Assembly (NCBI RefSeq): GCF_018614075.1
Contig: NZ_JAGGOZ010000037.1
Location: 21,041 to 85,040 of the forward strand
Length of the DNA: 64,000 nt
Reading direction: 5' to 3'
From: Streptomyces sp. ISL-94
Lineage (GTDB): Bacteria > Actinomycetota > Actinomycetes > Streptomycetales > Streptomycetaceae
Shown here: in pieces, positions 1 through 7,554 of the stretch
Numbering within the stretch: position 1 is the stretch's first letter
Layout: every line of letters starts with the position of its first letter
The notes under the pieces: generated by a model
What the model was told of the DNA's origin: nothing
The model's database searches: none
The model's input: the letters and a program-made list of their open reading frames with translations, nothing else
Translations under genes and position numbers: made by a program

Positions 1-1985
1 GCGGAGTACGCCGAGACCCCCCGCCCCTCGCCCTCGACCGCCCAGAGCGTCTGGCCCTGGCGGACGAGAGGGGTGTGCGGAAGCGGGCCCCGGTGGGCAC
101 GGCCGCGCGCCGGGAGCTCCTTGCCGTCGGTGGTGACGGCGGCCAGCGTCGTTCCGTTCGCGCAGATCAGGTTGGTGCCGTCCCGCATCGGGGCGCCCCA
201 GCCGCCGGCGCCGTGGCGCGGCTCACCGGAGGCGGCGGCCTTCCACAGCTCGTCGCCGCCCACCATCGTGCGGGCCGTCAGGGTGCGGCCGCCCAGGAAG
301 ACGGTGTAGGAGATGTCGCCGGGAGTCTTGACCTCCACGACGAGCGGATCAATGGCGGAGGTCGCCTGGCCCTCGATCTCCCAGGTCTGGTCCCCGAACT
401 CCTTGTAGAAGGCGCGCACGGTGCCCTCGGCGCCGAAGACGACGAGGGTGCTGCCTCCCACGGCGGCCCGGGGCCCCGCGCCCGCCACGGCGGTCGCGGG
501 CAGCGGCACGGTCCAGCGGATCGTCTGGCGCTTGATGTCCACCGCGCGCAGCCGGCCGCCCCGGGTCACCACGTAGAGGTAGTCCGTGTCCGCGGTCAGG
601 ATCCGGCTGGCCTCCGCGCCCGGCAGCGACCACTGGAGCTTGGCCGTGGAGGCCTCGTGGACGCGGAGCGCGCCGTTGACGTCCGCGGCGGCGAACAGCG
701 GTTCCGCCAGCGCGAGGAGGCCGGCCTCCGGTGCGATGTCGGGCAGCCGCCACTTCTCCTGGCCGGTGCGTGTCAGACGGGCCGCCAGGCCACCGTCCTT
801 GGAGGCGAACATGACCACGTCGCGGAGGGACAGGGGAGTGGTGGCCACCCCGTCCACCGCCTGCGCCGCCACCGGCAGCGGCCCCCACAGGGGTTTGGGC
901 GGCTTGCCGGACTGAGCGGCGGACAGCGGCAGCGGCTCCGCGCCACTGGCCAGTCCGGGTACGAGCGGCGCCCGGGGTTCGTCGCGCAGCAGCCACCAGG
1001 CCCCGGCGCCGCCGCCCGCCGCCAGGACGCCGCCCGCGGACAGCGAGGCGCGCAGCAGCCGCCTGCGGGAGGGGCCCGTTCCGGGGTTCTGTACGAGGAG
1101 GGTGGCCTGCCGCTCGGCCTCGGTGCCGCGGCGGGCGATGTCCTGGGCGAGGGGCCCCGTACGCCAGACGCGGTTCGCTCCGCGCGGCGGTGCGAAGGCG
1201 GCCGCGATCTGGTCGGTGGACGGGCGATACGCGGGATCCTTGGCGAGGCAGGGCGCGATCAGGTGCCTCAAGGCGTCCGGCACGCCGCGGAGTTGCGGCT
1301 CGCCGTGCACCACCTCGTACTGGACGGCCGCCACGTGCGTCCCGTCGAAGGCGCGCCGGCCGGTCGCCGCGTACGCCAGCACCGCGCCCAGCGAGAAGAC
1401 GTCCGCGGCCGGACCGACCCGCCGGCCGAGCACCTGCTCCGGAGCGCCGTAGCCGGGGGTGACCGGGACCTGGCCGGTGGTGGTGAGCGTCAGCCCGTGC
1501 TCGGGGCGTGCGATGCCGAAGTCGATGACGCGCGGTCCCGCGGACGTGAGCACGATGTTGGCCGGCTTCAGGTCGCGGTGGACCAGCCCCGCGGCGTGGA
1601 TGTCCCGCAGGGTGGCGGCGAGGGAAGCGGCGAGCGCGCGTATGCCGTCCGGGTCGAACGGCCCGAACCGCTGGACGGCGTCGTCGAGGGTGGGCCCGGA
1701 CAGGAACTCGGTGGCGATCCAGGGCCGGTTGCCGTCCTCGCTGCGCGCGTTCAGGACGCGGGCGACGCCGGGGCTGGTGACGGCCTGGGCGGTGTGCGCC
1801 TCGCGGACGAAGCGCTGGGCGAGGTTCGGGTCGTGGGCGAGCTCCGGCAGCAGCACCTTGACCGCCGCGGTCCGGCCGTCCGCGTCCCGGCCGAAGTAGA
1901 CCTTGCCCATGCCGCCGGCGCCGAGCACGCCGAGGAGGCGGTACGGGCCGAGGCGGACGGGGTCGCCGGTGCCGAGTGGTTCCAC
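1..1985 (-). CDS. Ser/Thr protein kinase with C-terminal PQQ-like repeats (cut by window edge)
   Basis: The visible 661 codons start at GTG 1985, behind a GGAAG ribosome site, and run off the left edge. The N-terminal third is a Hanks-type kinase: glycine loop LGAGGMGKVYFG, catalytic HRDLKPANIV, then DFGIARPE and an activation segment ending GYGAPEQ. A basic stretch and one hydrophobic segment (about residues 325-350, LLRASLSAGGVLAAGG) suggest a single membrane anchor. The rest resembles a PQQ-repeat beta-propeller with repeated W-containing strands, a common sensor layout in Streptomyces kinases, probably extracellular. The C-terminus is outside the window. The kinase call is firm; its signal and substrate are unknown. 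Confidence 0.93.
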   Translation of the reverse strand, partial: MEPLGTGDPVRLGPYRLLGVLGAGGMGKVYFGRDADGRTAAVKVLLPELAHDPNLAQRFVREAHTAQAVTSPGVARVLNARSEDGNRPWIATEFLSGPTLDDAVQRFGPFDPDGIRALAASLAATLRDIHAAGLVHRDLKPANIVLTSAGPRVIDFGIARPEHGLTLTTTGQVPVTPGYGAPEQVLGRRVGPAADVFSLGAVLAYAATGRRAFDGTHVAAVQYEVVHGEPQLRGVPDALRHLIAPCLAKDPAYRPSTDQIAAAFAPPRGANRVWRTGPLAQDIARRGTEAERQATLLVQNPGTGPSRRRLLRASLSAGGVLAAGGGAGAWWLLRDEPRAPLVPGLASGAEPLPLSAAQSGKPPKPLWGPLPVAAQAVDGVATTPLSLRDVVMFASKDGGLAARLTRTGQEKWRLPDIAPEAGLLALAEPLFAAADVNGALRVHEASTAKLQWSLPGAEASRILTADTDYLYVVTRGGRLRAVDIKRQTIRWTVPLPATAVAGAGPRAAVGGSTLVVFGAEGTVRAFYKEFGDQTWEIEGQATSAIDPLVVEVKTPGDISYTVFLGGRTLTARTMVGGDELWKAAASGEPRHGAGGWGAPMRDGTNLICANGTTLAAVTTDGKELPARGRAHRGPLPHTPLVRQGQTLWAVEGEGRGVSAYS

Positions 1986-2016
1986 GAGTGCTGCTTCCTG
2001 TCTGGGCCGGGCCGCG

Positions 2017-2472
2017 TCAGCGTTCGACGGGCAGGCCGGTCGGTTCCTTGATGCGCTTCATGATGATCTGCGAGTTGACCTCGGTGACCCCCGAGAGGGC
2101 CGTCAGCTGCTCGATCCACAGGCGTTCGTACGCACGCAGGTCCGCGACGGCGATGCGCAGCAGGCAGCCCGGGCTGCCGAAGAGGCGGTAGGCCTCGATG
2201 ACGTCGGGGATGTCCTGGAGGGCGGCCTCGAACGCCTCGACGGCGGCACGGTCGCGGCGCACCTCCACCGAGACGAGCACCTCGAAGCCGCGGCCCACGG
2301 CCTCGGGGGAGATCACGGCGCGGTAGCCCTGGATCACCCCGTCCTGTTCCAGCTGGCGCACCCGGCGCATGCAGGGGGAGGGGGTGAGGCCCACGCGCCG
2401 GGCGAGCTCCTGGTTGCTGAGGCGGCCATCCGCCTGGAGCTCACGCAAGATATCCCGGTCAATGGCGTCCAT
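2017..2472 (-). CDS. Lrp/AsnC family transcriptional regulator
   Basis: A protein of 151 aa with the two usual domains: an N-terminal winged helix (MDAIDRDILRELQADGR, then LSNQELARRVGLTPSPCMRR) and a C-terminal RAM ligand-binding domain ending VNSQIIMKRIKEPTGLP. I chose ATG 2472 because family members begin with a short D-x-x-D-x-x-IL helix; GTG 2490 in the same frame is possible. It is divergent from the asparaginase gene, with about 120 bp between them, so control of that gene and of itself by an amino acid such as asparagine or aspartate is a reasonable guess. A short degenerate copy of its 3' end appears near 32350. Confidence 0.93.
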   Translation of the reverse strand: MDAIDRDILRELQADGRLSNQELARRVGLTPSPCMRRVRQLEQDGVIQGYRAVISPEAVGRGFEVLVSVEVRRDRAAVEAFEAALQDIPDVIEAYRLFGSPGCLLRIAVADLRAYERLWIEQLTALSGVTEVNSQIIMKRIKEPTGLPVER

Positions 2473-2591
2473 CACGCAATTATCACCCACCCAATGTTAC
2501 GGGCGAGGTCGAAGAAGCAATCGCATTGCGCGTAGATCTCCCTATCATTGCTGCTTTCAGCACATACGTACGAGGAAGGGCGGCCACGGCC

Positions 2592-3593
2592 ATGGGACGG
2601 ATCGTCGTCATCAGCACCGGCGGGACGATAGCCAGCCGCTGGCAGGGCTCCGGCTTCGCGGCGGACGCGGACGGCAGCGAGGTCATGGCCACGGCGCCGC
2701 TGCCCGAGGGCATCACCGTCGAGCTGGTCGACCTGTTCAGCGTCAACAGCCCCCGGCTCACCACCGCCCACCAGCTCACCCTCCTGCGGACCGTGCACGA
2801 GGTGCTCGCCGATCCCGACGTCGACGGCATCGTCGTCACGCACGGCACCGACACCCTCGAGGAGTCGGCGTTCCTCGTCGACCTGCACCACCACGACGCG
2901 CGCTCCGTCGTGTTCACGGGCTCCCAGCGGCCCATGGGCACCGCCGACGGGGACGGGCCGGGCAACCTGTACGACGCGCTGCTCACCGCCGCCGCCACGC
3001 GCGGGCTGGGCGTGCTGATCGCCTTCGCGGGCCGGGTGCACGCCGCGCGCGGCACCGTGAAGACCCAGGCCGTGGCGCTGGACGCGTTCGCCGACCCCTC
3101 CCAGGAACTGTTCGGGAAGATCGGCTTCGGCAAGGTCACCGTCCTGCGCGCACCCCAGCGGCCCGAGCCGCTCCCGCTGCCGGCGATGCCGGAACTTCCG
3201 CCGCGCGTGGACGTGGTGGTGCACCACGCCGACGGCGACCCGGTGCTGCTGAACGCCGCCGTGGAGGCAGGCGCGCGGGGCATCGTCCTGGTCGGGACGG
3301 GCGCGGGCAACGCGACCCCGGAGATCGTGGACGCGGTCAAGGCGGCCGTCGGGCGCGGGGTGCTGGTCGCCCTGACCACGCGGGTCACGGCCGGGCCGGT
3401 CACCGAGATCTACACCCACGGCGGCGCGGTGGACCTGGTGGCGGCCGGGGCGGTGCCGACGGGGACCCTCCGGGCGGGCCAGGCGCGCATCGCCGTGCTC
3501 TCCGCCCTGCTGGGCAGCGACGACCCCGCGCAGCAGACCCGGCTCCTGCGCCAGACGCTGTCCTCGGCCGGATCGGTCCTGGTCGAAGCCTGA
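2592..3593 (+). CDS. L-asparaginase (type I/II family)
   Basis: This 333 aa enzyme should hydrolyse L-asparagine to aspartate and ammonia. The first catalytic Thr lies in VVISTGGTIASRW at the N-terminus. The second motif is VVTHGTDTLEESAFL, holding the Thr-Asp pair, followed by FTGSQRPMG, all diagnostic of the family. No signal peptide is seen when translation starts at ATG 2592, so it is probably cytoplasmic. An upstream in-frame start (2526) would add 22 residues that do not match the family; GAGGAAGGG lies about 10 nt before ATG 2592. The divergent Lrp/AsnC gene is a plausible regulator. Glutaminase side activity cannot be excluded. Confidence 0.93.
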   Translation: MGRIVVISTGGTIASRWQGSGFAADADGSEVMATAPLPEGITVELVDLFSVNSPRLTTAHQLTLLRTVHEVLADPDVDGIVVTHGTDTLEESAFLVDLHHHDARSVVFTGSQRPMGTADGDGPGNLYDALLTAAATRGLGVLIAFAGRVHAARGTVKTQAVALDAFADPSQELFGKIGFGKVTVLRAPQRPEPLPLPAMPELPPRVDVVVHHADGDPVLLNAAVEAGARGIVLVGTGAGNATPEIVDAVKAAVGRGVLVALTTRVTAGPVTEIYTHGGAVDLVAAGAVPTGTLRAGQARIAVLSALLGSDDPAQQTRLLRQTLSSAGSVLVEA

Positions 3594-3680
3594 CGGGACG
3601 ACTCCCCTGGTCAGGGAAGTCACGGCGGGCTCCGCAGAAACCGGTTGACCGACCGGAATGGCGCTGACAAGCTCCGCGCC

Positions 3681-4520
3681 ATGCCCCACTTCCCTGCATA
3701 CGACGCCACCGACCTCGCCTATCGCGTGGTCGGTGACGGCCCCCCGCTGATCTGCCTCCCCGGCGGCCCCATGATGGACTCCGCCTATCTGGACGAGCTG
3801 GGCGGACTGTCCGCACACCGGCAGCTGATCCTGCTGGACCTGCGGGGGACCGGCCGTTCCGGCATACCCGGGGACCCGGCCTCGTACCGCTGTGACCGGC
3901 TCGTCGACGACGTCGAGGCCCTGCGCGAGCACCTCGGCCTCGAGCAGGTCGACCTGCTGGCACACTCGGCCGGCGCGAACCTCGCCGCCCTGTACGCCGC
4001 CCGGCACCCGCAGCGGGTCGGCCGGCTGGTCCTGGTGACCCCGAGCGTCTTCGCCGTCGGCATCGAAGTCACCGGGGAGATGCGGATCCGGGGCGCGCGG
4101 CGGCGCGCGCACGAGCCGTGGTTCGCCGAGGCCTTCGCCGCCCTCGAAGCCATCCTGGCCGGACAGATGACCCCGGAGAACTGGAACGCCATCGAGCCGT
4201 TCTCGCACGGCCGTTGGGACGCCGAGGTGCAGGCCCGCAAGGAGGCCGAGGACGCCTTGCGCAACAGCGGGGCCGCGTCCGTTTACGGAGCCGAGGGCGC
4301 CTACGACCCGGCCGTCACCCGGGCCGCGCTCGAACGGTTCGACCGCCCCGCCATGCTGGTCGCCGGTGAGGCCGACCTGGGCGCCATGCCGGAGGTCGTG
4401 GCCCAGTACGGGGAGCTCTTCCCCGACGCCCACCTGGTCGTCCAGAAGGGCGCCGGGCACTTCCCGTGGCGCGACGACCCGGAGCCGTTCGTCGCCGCGG
4501 TCGCTCAGTTCCTGGGCTGA
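3681..4520 (+). CDS. Alpha/beta hydrolase, proline iminopeptidase-like
   Basis: A 279 aa alpha/beta hydrolase fold protein. The oxyanion HG-like turn is replaced by CLPGGPMMDS. The nucleophile elbow is DLLAHSAGANLA (Ser in H-S-A-G), and the likely catalytic His is in KGAGHFPWRDDPEPF at the C-terminus. The early LLDLRGTGRSG motif is typical of proline iminopeptidase and related hydrolases. ATG 3681 starts the conserved fold (MPHFPAYDATDLAY); the longer frame from 3645 adds an unconserved tail. It follows the asparaginase on the same strand after 87 bp and ends at a strong hairpin. The substrate is unknown. Confidence 0.88.
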   Translation: MPHFPAYDATDLAYRVVGDGPPLICLPGGPMMDSAYLDELGGLSAHRQLILLDLRGTGRSGIPGDPASYRCDRLVDDVEALREHLGLEQVDLLAHSAGANLAALYAARHPQRVGRLVLVTPSVFAVGIEVTGEMRIRGARRRAHEPWFAEAFAALEAILAGQMTPENWNAIEPFSHGRWDAEVQARKEAEDALRNSGAASVYGAEGAYDPAVTRAALERFDRPAMLVAGEADLGAMPEVVAQYGELFPDAHLVVQKGAGHFPWRDDPEPFVAAVAQFLG

Positions 4521-4540
4521 CCCGACGCGAATTTTCCGGC

Positions 4541-4592
4541 GAAGAGCCGCCTTCCCGACCGGTTTTCAGACCGGCGGGGAAGGCGGCTCTTC
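4541..4592. terminator. Bidirectional hairpin between convergent genes
   Basis: A perfect 16-bp inverted repeat (GAAGAGCCGCCTTCCC at 4541-4556, its complement at 4577-4592) encloses a 20-nt loop that itself contains GACCGG/CCGG. It lies between the ends of the hydrolase (+) and TetR (-) genes, so it can terminate both. Confidence 0.9.
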
Positions 4593-4604
4593 GGGGTTGT
4601 GGGG

Positions 4605-5183
4605 TTATGGGCGGTAGGAGTCCACCAGGCGGGCGAGGTGGTGGCCCGTGGTGCGGAGGGGCTCTTCGCTGCGGTGGACCTGGGAGGCCACTTCGGCGCC
4701 TTCGAGGGCGCTGATGACCGTGGTGGCCAGGTGGCGGGCGTCCGTGGCGGAGAAGCCGGAGCGGAGCAGGCGTTCCGAGACCAGGTGTTCCCAGTTGCGC
4801 AGGGCGGCCGCGCACGCCTGCTGGATGTCGGAGTCGGTGCCCAGTGTCTCCAGGGCCGCCGCGGTGACGGGACAGCCGTCGGTCCAGCCCGACTTGCGCA
4901 GGCTCTCGGCCAGTTGGCGGGCACAGGCGTCCACGGCCGCGCCGGGCTCTTCCTTGCTGTCCAGCGCGGTGCGAAGGATGCTCGCGAACTCCCCCTCGCC
5001 GTGCTTGATCGCGGCGACCGCGACGGCTTCCTTGCCGCCGGGGAAGAAGTGGTAGACGGAGCCGAGCGTGGCGTCCGCCTCCTTGGCGATCTGCTTGATG
5101 GCCGTGCCCACATAGCCCTGGCGCTGCAGAAGGCTTGCCGCCGCGATGACGATCCGGTCCCGGGTGCCTGCCTGATTCTCCAT
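4605..5183 (-). CDS. TetR family transcriptional repressor
   Basis: 192 aa. The N-terminal helix-turn-helix is standard for TetR: RDRIVIAAASLLQRQGYVG, then IKQIAKEADATLGSVYHFF and PGGKEAVAVAAI. The C-terminal two thirds is a helical ligand-binding domain. The gene is divergent from the imine reductase at 5336. The interval holds two copies of a TAGAGCG-CT-CGCTCTA type palindrome, one near each gene, which suggests autoregulation and repression of the reductase until a small ligand, perhaps its imine substrate or a pathway product, is bound. The ligand is not evident from sequence. Confidence 0.95.
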   Translation of the reverse strand: MENQAGTRDRIVIAAASLLQRQGYVGTAIKQIAKEADATLGSVYHFFPGGKEAVAVAAIKHGEGEFASILRTALDSKEEPGAAVDACARQLAESLRKSGWTDGCPVTAAALETLGTDSDIQQACAAALRNWEHLVSERLLRSGFSATDARHLATTVISALEGAEVASQVHRSEEPLRTTGHHLARLVDSYRP

Positions 5184-5200
5184 GGCGCCAGTGTACTGGA

Positions 5201-5262
5201 TAGAGCGCTCGCTCTAGAGGTGTGTTATGTTGTGCGAGTCGCTGGATAGAGCGCTCGTTTTA
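5201..5262. promoter_or_regulatory. Twin TetR operators between repressor and imine reductase
   Basis: Site 1 (5201-5216) is TAGAGCG-CT-CGCTCTA, a perfect 7-bp inverted repeat with a 2-bp centre. Site 2 (5247-5262) repeats the left half exactly (TAGAGCG-CT) with a degenerate right half (CGTTTTA). Both are preceded by TGGA, and they are 46 bp apart. The position in a divergent interval fits binding by the adjacent TetR protein. Confidence 0.8.
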
Positions 5263-5335
5263 CTCCCCGTGGGGTGAGTCGCCGAAGCCGCCGTCCAGAG
5301 AAGAGCCGTCCTTACGAAACGCGGAGGATTTCCCA

Positions 5336-6211
5336 GTGAGCACCAAGCAGCCTGTGACCGTTGTCGGACTCGGCCCCATGGGGCAGGCCATGGCCCGCAC
5401 CTTCCTTGACGCAGGCCATGCCGTCACCGTCTGGAACCGCACCGCTTCCCGTGCCGACGCCCTGGTCGCCGGGGGAGCGGTGCTCGCGAGCAGCATCGAG
5501 GATGCCCTCAAGACCAATGACCTGGTGATCCTCAGCCTCACCGACTACGAGGCGATGTACGCGGTGCTGGAGCCCGCGGCCGGTGCGCTGGCCGGCCGGG
5601 TGATCGTCAACCTCAGCTCTGACACCCCGGAGAAGACCCGCGCGGGTGCCCGGTGGATCACCGGACACGGCGGTATCCACATCACGGGCGGGGTCACCGT
5701 TCCGCCGTCGGGCATCGGCAGCCGTGACTCGTACACCTTCTACAGCGGGCCGCGCGATGCCTTCGACCGGCACCGCGACACCCTCGAAACCCTGACCACC
5801 ACGGACTACCGGGGCGAGGAGCCCGGCATCGCCGCGCTGATGTACCAGATCGGCATGGTCATGTTCTGGACGTCCATGCTCAGCTACTGGCAGGCCATCG
5901 CCCTCGCCGACGCCAACGGCCTCAAGGCGGAGGACATCCTCCCGCACGCCACCGAGACGATGGCCGCGATGCCGAACTTCCTCGCGTTCTACACGAAGCG
6001 CATCGACGCGGGCGACCACAGCGGAGACGTGGACCGGCTGGCCATGGGCATGGCCAGCGTCGAGCACGTCCTGCACACCAACGCCGACGCGGGAGTCAAC
6101 ACCGCGCTGCCGGCCGCGGTGGTCGAGCTCTTCCGCCGCGGGATGAACGCCGGGCACGAGGCGGACAGCTTCTCCAGCCTGGTGGAGCTGCTCAAGAAGA
6201 ACCAGGTCTGA
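5336..6211 (+). CDS. Imine reductase (IRED) family NADPH oxidoreductase
   Basis: 291 aa from GTG 5336, preceded at a good distance by GGAGGA (5323-5328). The N-terminal Rossmann motif is VVGLGPMGQAMA, followed by VTVWNRTASRA. NLSSDTPEK, ITGGVTVPPSGIG, YTFYSGP and YRGEEPGIAAL are typical of imine reductases rather than 3-hydroxyisobutyrate dehydrogenases. The C-terminal helical domain (MYQIGMVMFWTSML onward) forms the swapped dimer active site in this family. By eye, the position holding Asp or Tyr in studied IREDs is Val here. Reduction of a cyclic imine to an amine is the expected reaction. It borders the polyketide alkaloid locus, suggesting the native substrate is that pathway's imine. Confidence 0.85.
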   Translation: MSTKQPVTVVGLGPMGQAMARTFLDAGHAVTVWNRTASRADALVAGGAVLASSIEDALKTNDLVILSLTDYEAMYAVLEPAAGALAGRVIVNLSSDTPEKTRAGARWITGHGGIHITGGVTVPPSGIGSRDSYTFYSGPRDAFDRHRDTLETLTTTDYRGEEPGIAALMYQIGMVMFWTSMLSYWQAIALADANGLKAEDILPHATETMAAMPNFLAFYTKRIDAGDHSGDVDRLAMGMASVEHVLHTNADAGVNTALPAAVVELFRRGMNAGHEADSFSSLVELLKKNQV

Positions 6212-6244
6212 CCTTCCGGGCAGCGGTGCCCCGTCCCCCATGCG

Positions 6245-6346
6245 CATTGCCCTGGCCGCAGATCCCCCGTCGGCCAGGGCAATGCACCACCGGTGCACGA
6301 GGCACGCCGCAGGGCCCGGACCGCCTCCGAGGGAGGTCCGGGCCCT
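6245..6346. terminator. Two hairpins between convergent genes
   Basis: Two perfect inverted repeats: CATTGCCCTGGCCG (6245-6258) with its complement at 6271-6284, just after the imine reductase, and AGGGCCCGGACC (6311-6322) with its complement at 6335-6346, abutting the stop codon of the opposite-strand gene. Each should terminate its own transcript. Confidence 0.85.
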
Positions 6347-6816
6347 CACGGCGTGAGGTGTGTGCGTACGGCGCCGGTCAGGGCGCGCAGCCGCGCGTCG
6401 GCCTGCCGCAGCGAGTGCCGGGCCGCCGCGAGCCGGTCCCGGGTGGCCGGGTCCGGCAGCGCGTCGCACTCGTCGAGGAGCAGCCGGGCGGTCGCGATGG
6501 CCTCGGCCACGCCGTCCCGCAACTCCCTCGAGTAGACGTCGAGGACGGACTGCAGGACGGCGCGCGCCTGGGCCATGAGGGGCTCGCGAAGGGACTCGTC
6601 CCCGTGGGCCGGGCCGGACGGGGCCGGCAGGGCCGCCTCGAAGCGGCGTAGTACCGCGTCGAGTTGCTCGGCGGGCAGAGGCCGGCGGGCCGGAGTGCGG
6701 CCGGCCCGCCGGCCTCTGCCCGCCTGTCGTGCGGAACGGGCGAGCCCCTGTTGGAGGGCCTCGGTGAAACCGGGGCCGATGACGATGTCCCAGTCGTCAC
6801 GTGCCGGGGTGGTCAC
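6346..6816 (-). CDS. Unrecognised helical protein coupled to flavin reductase
   Basis: 156 aa, not recognised. Its GTG start (6816) overlaps the stop codon of the flavin reductase in a GTGA junction, so the two are probably translationally coupled. It begins VTTPARDDWDIVIGPGF. Residues about 32-49 are an Arg-rich stretch (AGRGRRAGRTPARRPLPA) encoded by a long perfect palindrome. The remainder is predicted mostly helical with regular Leu/Ala/Arg spacing (LRDGVAEAIATARLLLDE; LRQADARLRALTGAV). No signal peptide or membrane segment is seen. A role with the flavin monooxygenase system is only suggested by the coupling; a decayed accessory domain is also possible. Confidence 0.6.
   Translation of the reverse strand: MTTPARDDWDIVIGPGFTEALQQGLARSARQAGRGRRAGRTPARRPLPAEQLDAVLRRFEAALPAPSGPAHGDESLREPLMAQARAVLQSVLDVYSRELRDGVAEAIATARLLLDECDALPDPATRDRLAAARHSLRQADARLRALTGAVRTHLTP
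6671..6723. repeat. 23-bp perfect inverted repeat inside a coding region
   Basis: The arms at 6671-6693 and 6701-6723 are exact reverse complements over 23 bp, separated by AGTGCGG. The arm core is GGCAGAGGCCGGCGGGCCGG. The repeat lies within the small gene downstream of the flavin reductase and encodes its Arg-rich segment. It could form a very stable RNA hairpin about 90 nt after the flavin reductase stop. Confidence 0.9.
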
Positions 6817-7349
6817 CGCGAGGTCGAAGCGGCCCGCTGGAAGCCGCCGCTGAAGAAGAGCAGCCCGTCCTGCCCGTCGCCGCGGCTGGACCCCACGACG
6901 TCGCCGATGAAGATCGAGTGGTCGCCGACGTCGTAGGCCTCGGACAGCTCGCACTCCAGCCAGGCCAGCGAACCCTCGAGCAGGGGCGCTCCGGTGCGCG
7001 GGCCGGGTGACCAGTCGACGTCCGCGAACTGCGGCGGCCCGAGCGGCCGTTGCTTGTCCGCGAAGAACCGGGCCAGACCCTCCTGGCCGGCTCCCATGAT
7101 CGACACGCCGAAGTGGCCCGCCGTGAGGATGGCCTTGTGCATCACCGCGCTGTGAGCGACGGAACACAGGACGGACGGCGGCTCCAGGGAGACCGAGGTG
7201 AAGGCGTTCGCCGTCATGCCGTGGATGTGCTCACCGCCGACGGACAGCACGGTGACCCCGGTGGCGAACAGGGACATGACCTCGCGCAGCGGAGCCGGAT
7301 TCGCCGCGGGTCCCGGCGAAATGGCCACGTCTGTTGATAAGGAATTCAC
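6813..7349 (-). CDS. Flavin reductase (HpaC/ActVB-like) of a two-component monooxygenase
   Basis: 178 aa from GTG 7349, preceded by GAAAGG; in-frame ATG 7391 would add 14 unconserved residues. Family landmarks are MSLFATGVTVLSVGG, HGMTANAFTSVSLEPPSVL, and near the end ECELSEAYDVGDHSIFIGDV and GLLFFSGGFQRA. Such enzymes reduce free FMN or FAD with NAD(P)H and release it to a separate oxygenase. The only matching oxygenase here is the group D monooxygenase at 30988-32163, at the other end of the locus. It is divergent from the aminotransferase across a 205-bp interval and overlaps the downstream small gene by a GTGA junction. Confidence 0.9.
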   Translation of the reverse strand: MNSLSTDVAISPGPAANPAPLREVMSLFATGVTVLSVGGEHIHGMTANAFTSVSLEPPSVLCSVAHSAVMHKAILTAGHFGVSIMGAGQEGLARFFADKQRPLGPPQFADVDWSPGPRTGAPLLEGSLAWLECELSEAYDVGDHSIFIGDVVGSSRGDGQDGLLFFSGGFQRAASTSR

Positions 7350-7554
7350 GCCGTGCCTTTCATAAGATCCATGTCCTGAAAGTACTTCCATTGTCGGGCC
7401 GTAAGGGAATCTGCGAGTAACTGTCCACTCAGCAGGTGGTGCAGGGAATAGTCGGTTACCGTCCAGTGAGCCGCCGTTGATGTCCGGTCACGGTTCTCTG
7501 AGTAGCCTCGTGTTGTTTCTCAAAGAGAGACTTTCGATCAGGATCAGAGGTCGC
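7350..7554. promoter_or_regulatory. Divergent promoter interval, flavin reductase / aminotransferase
   Basis: 205 bp without a gene, lower in GC than its surroundings. It holds CTGTCCACTC (7421), CCGTCCAGTG (7459) and ATGTCCGGTC (7480), which look like members of a GTCCRG motif seen in other intervals of the locus (14226, 14380, 27389, 32209). They could be activator sites, but the 21-bp spacing of the last two is not the 11 or 22 bp expected for SARPs. No confident -10/-35 pair was identified. Confidence 0.35.

Noticed and set aside
75..2051. A 658-codon plus-strand open frame at the left edge
   Set aside because: It is the shadow of the Ser/Thr kinase on the opposite strand, which has intact HRD and DFG motifs.
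5336..6211. 3-Hydroxyisobutyrate dehydrogenase
   Set aside because: The fold is shared, but ITGGVTVPPSGIG, YRGEEPG and the MFWTSML helix fit imine reductases better.
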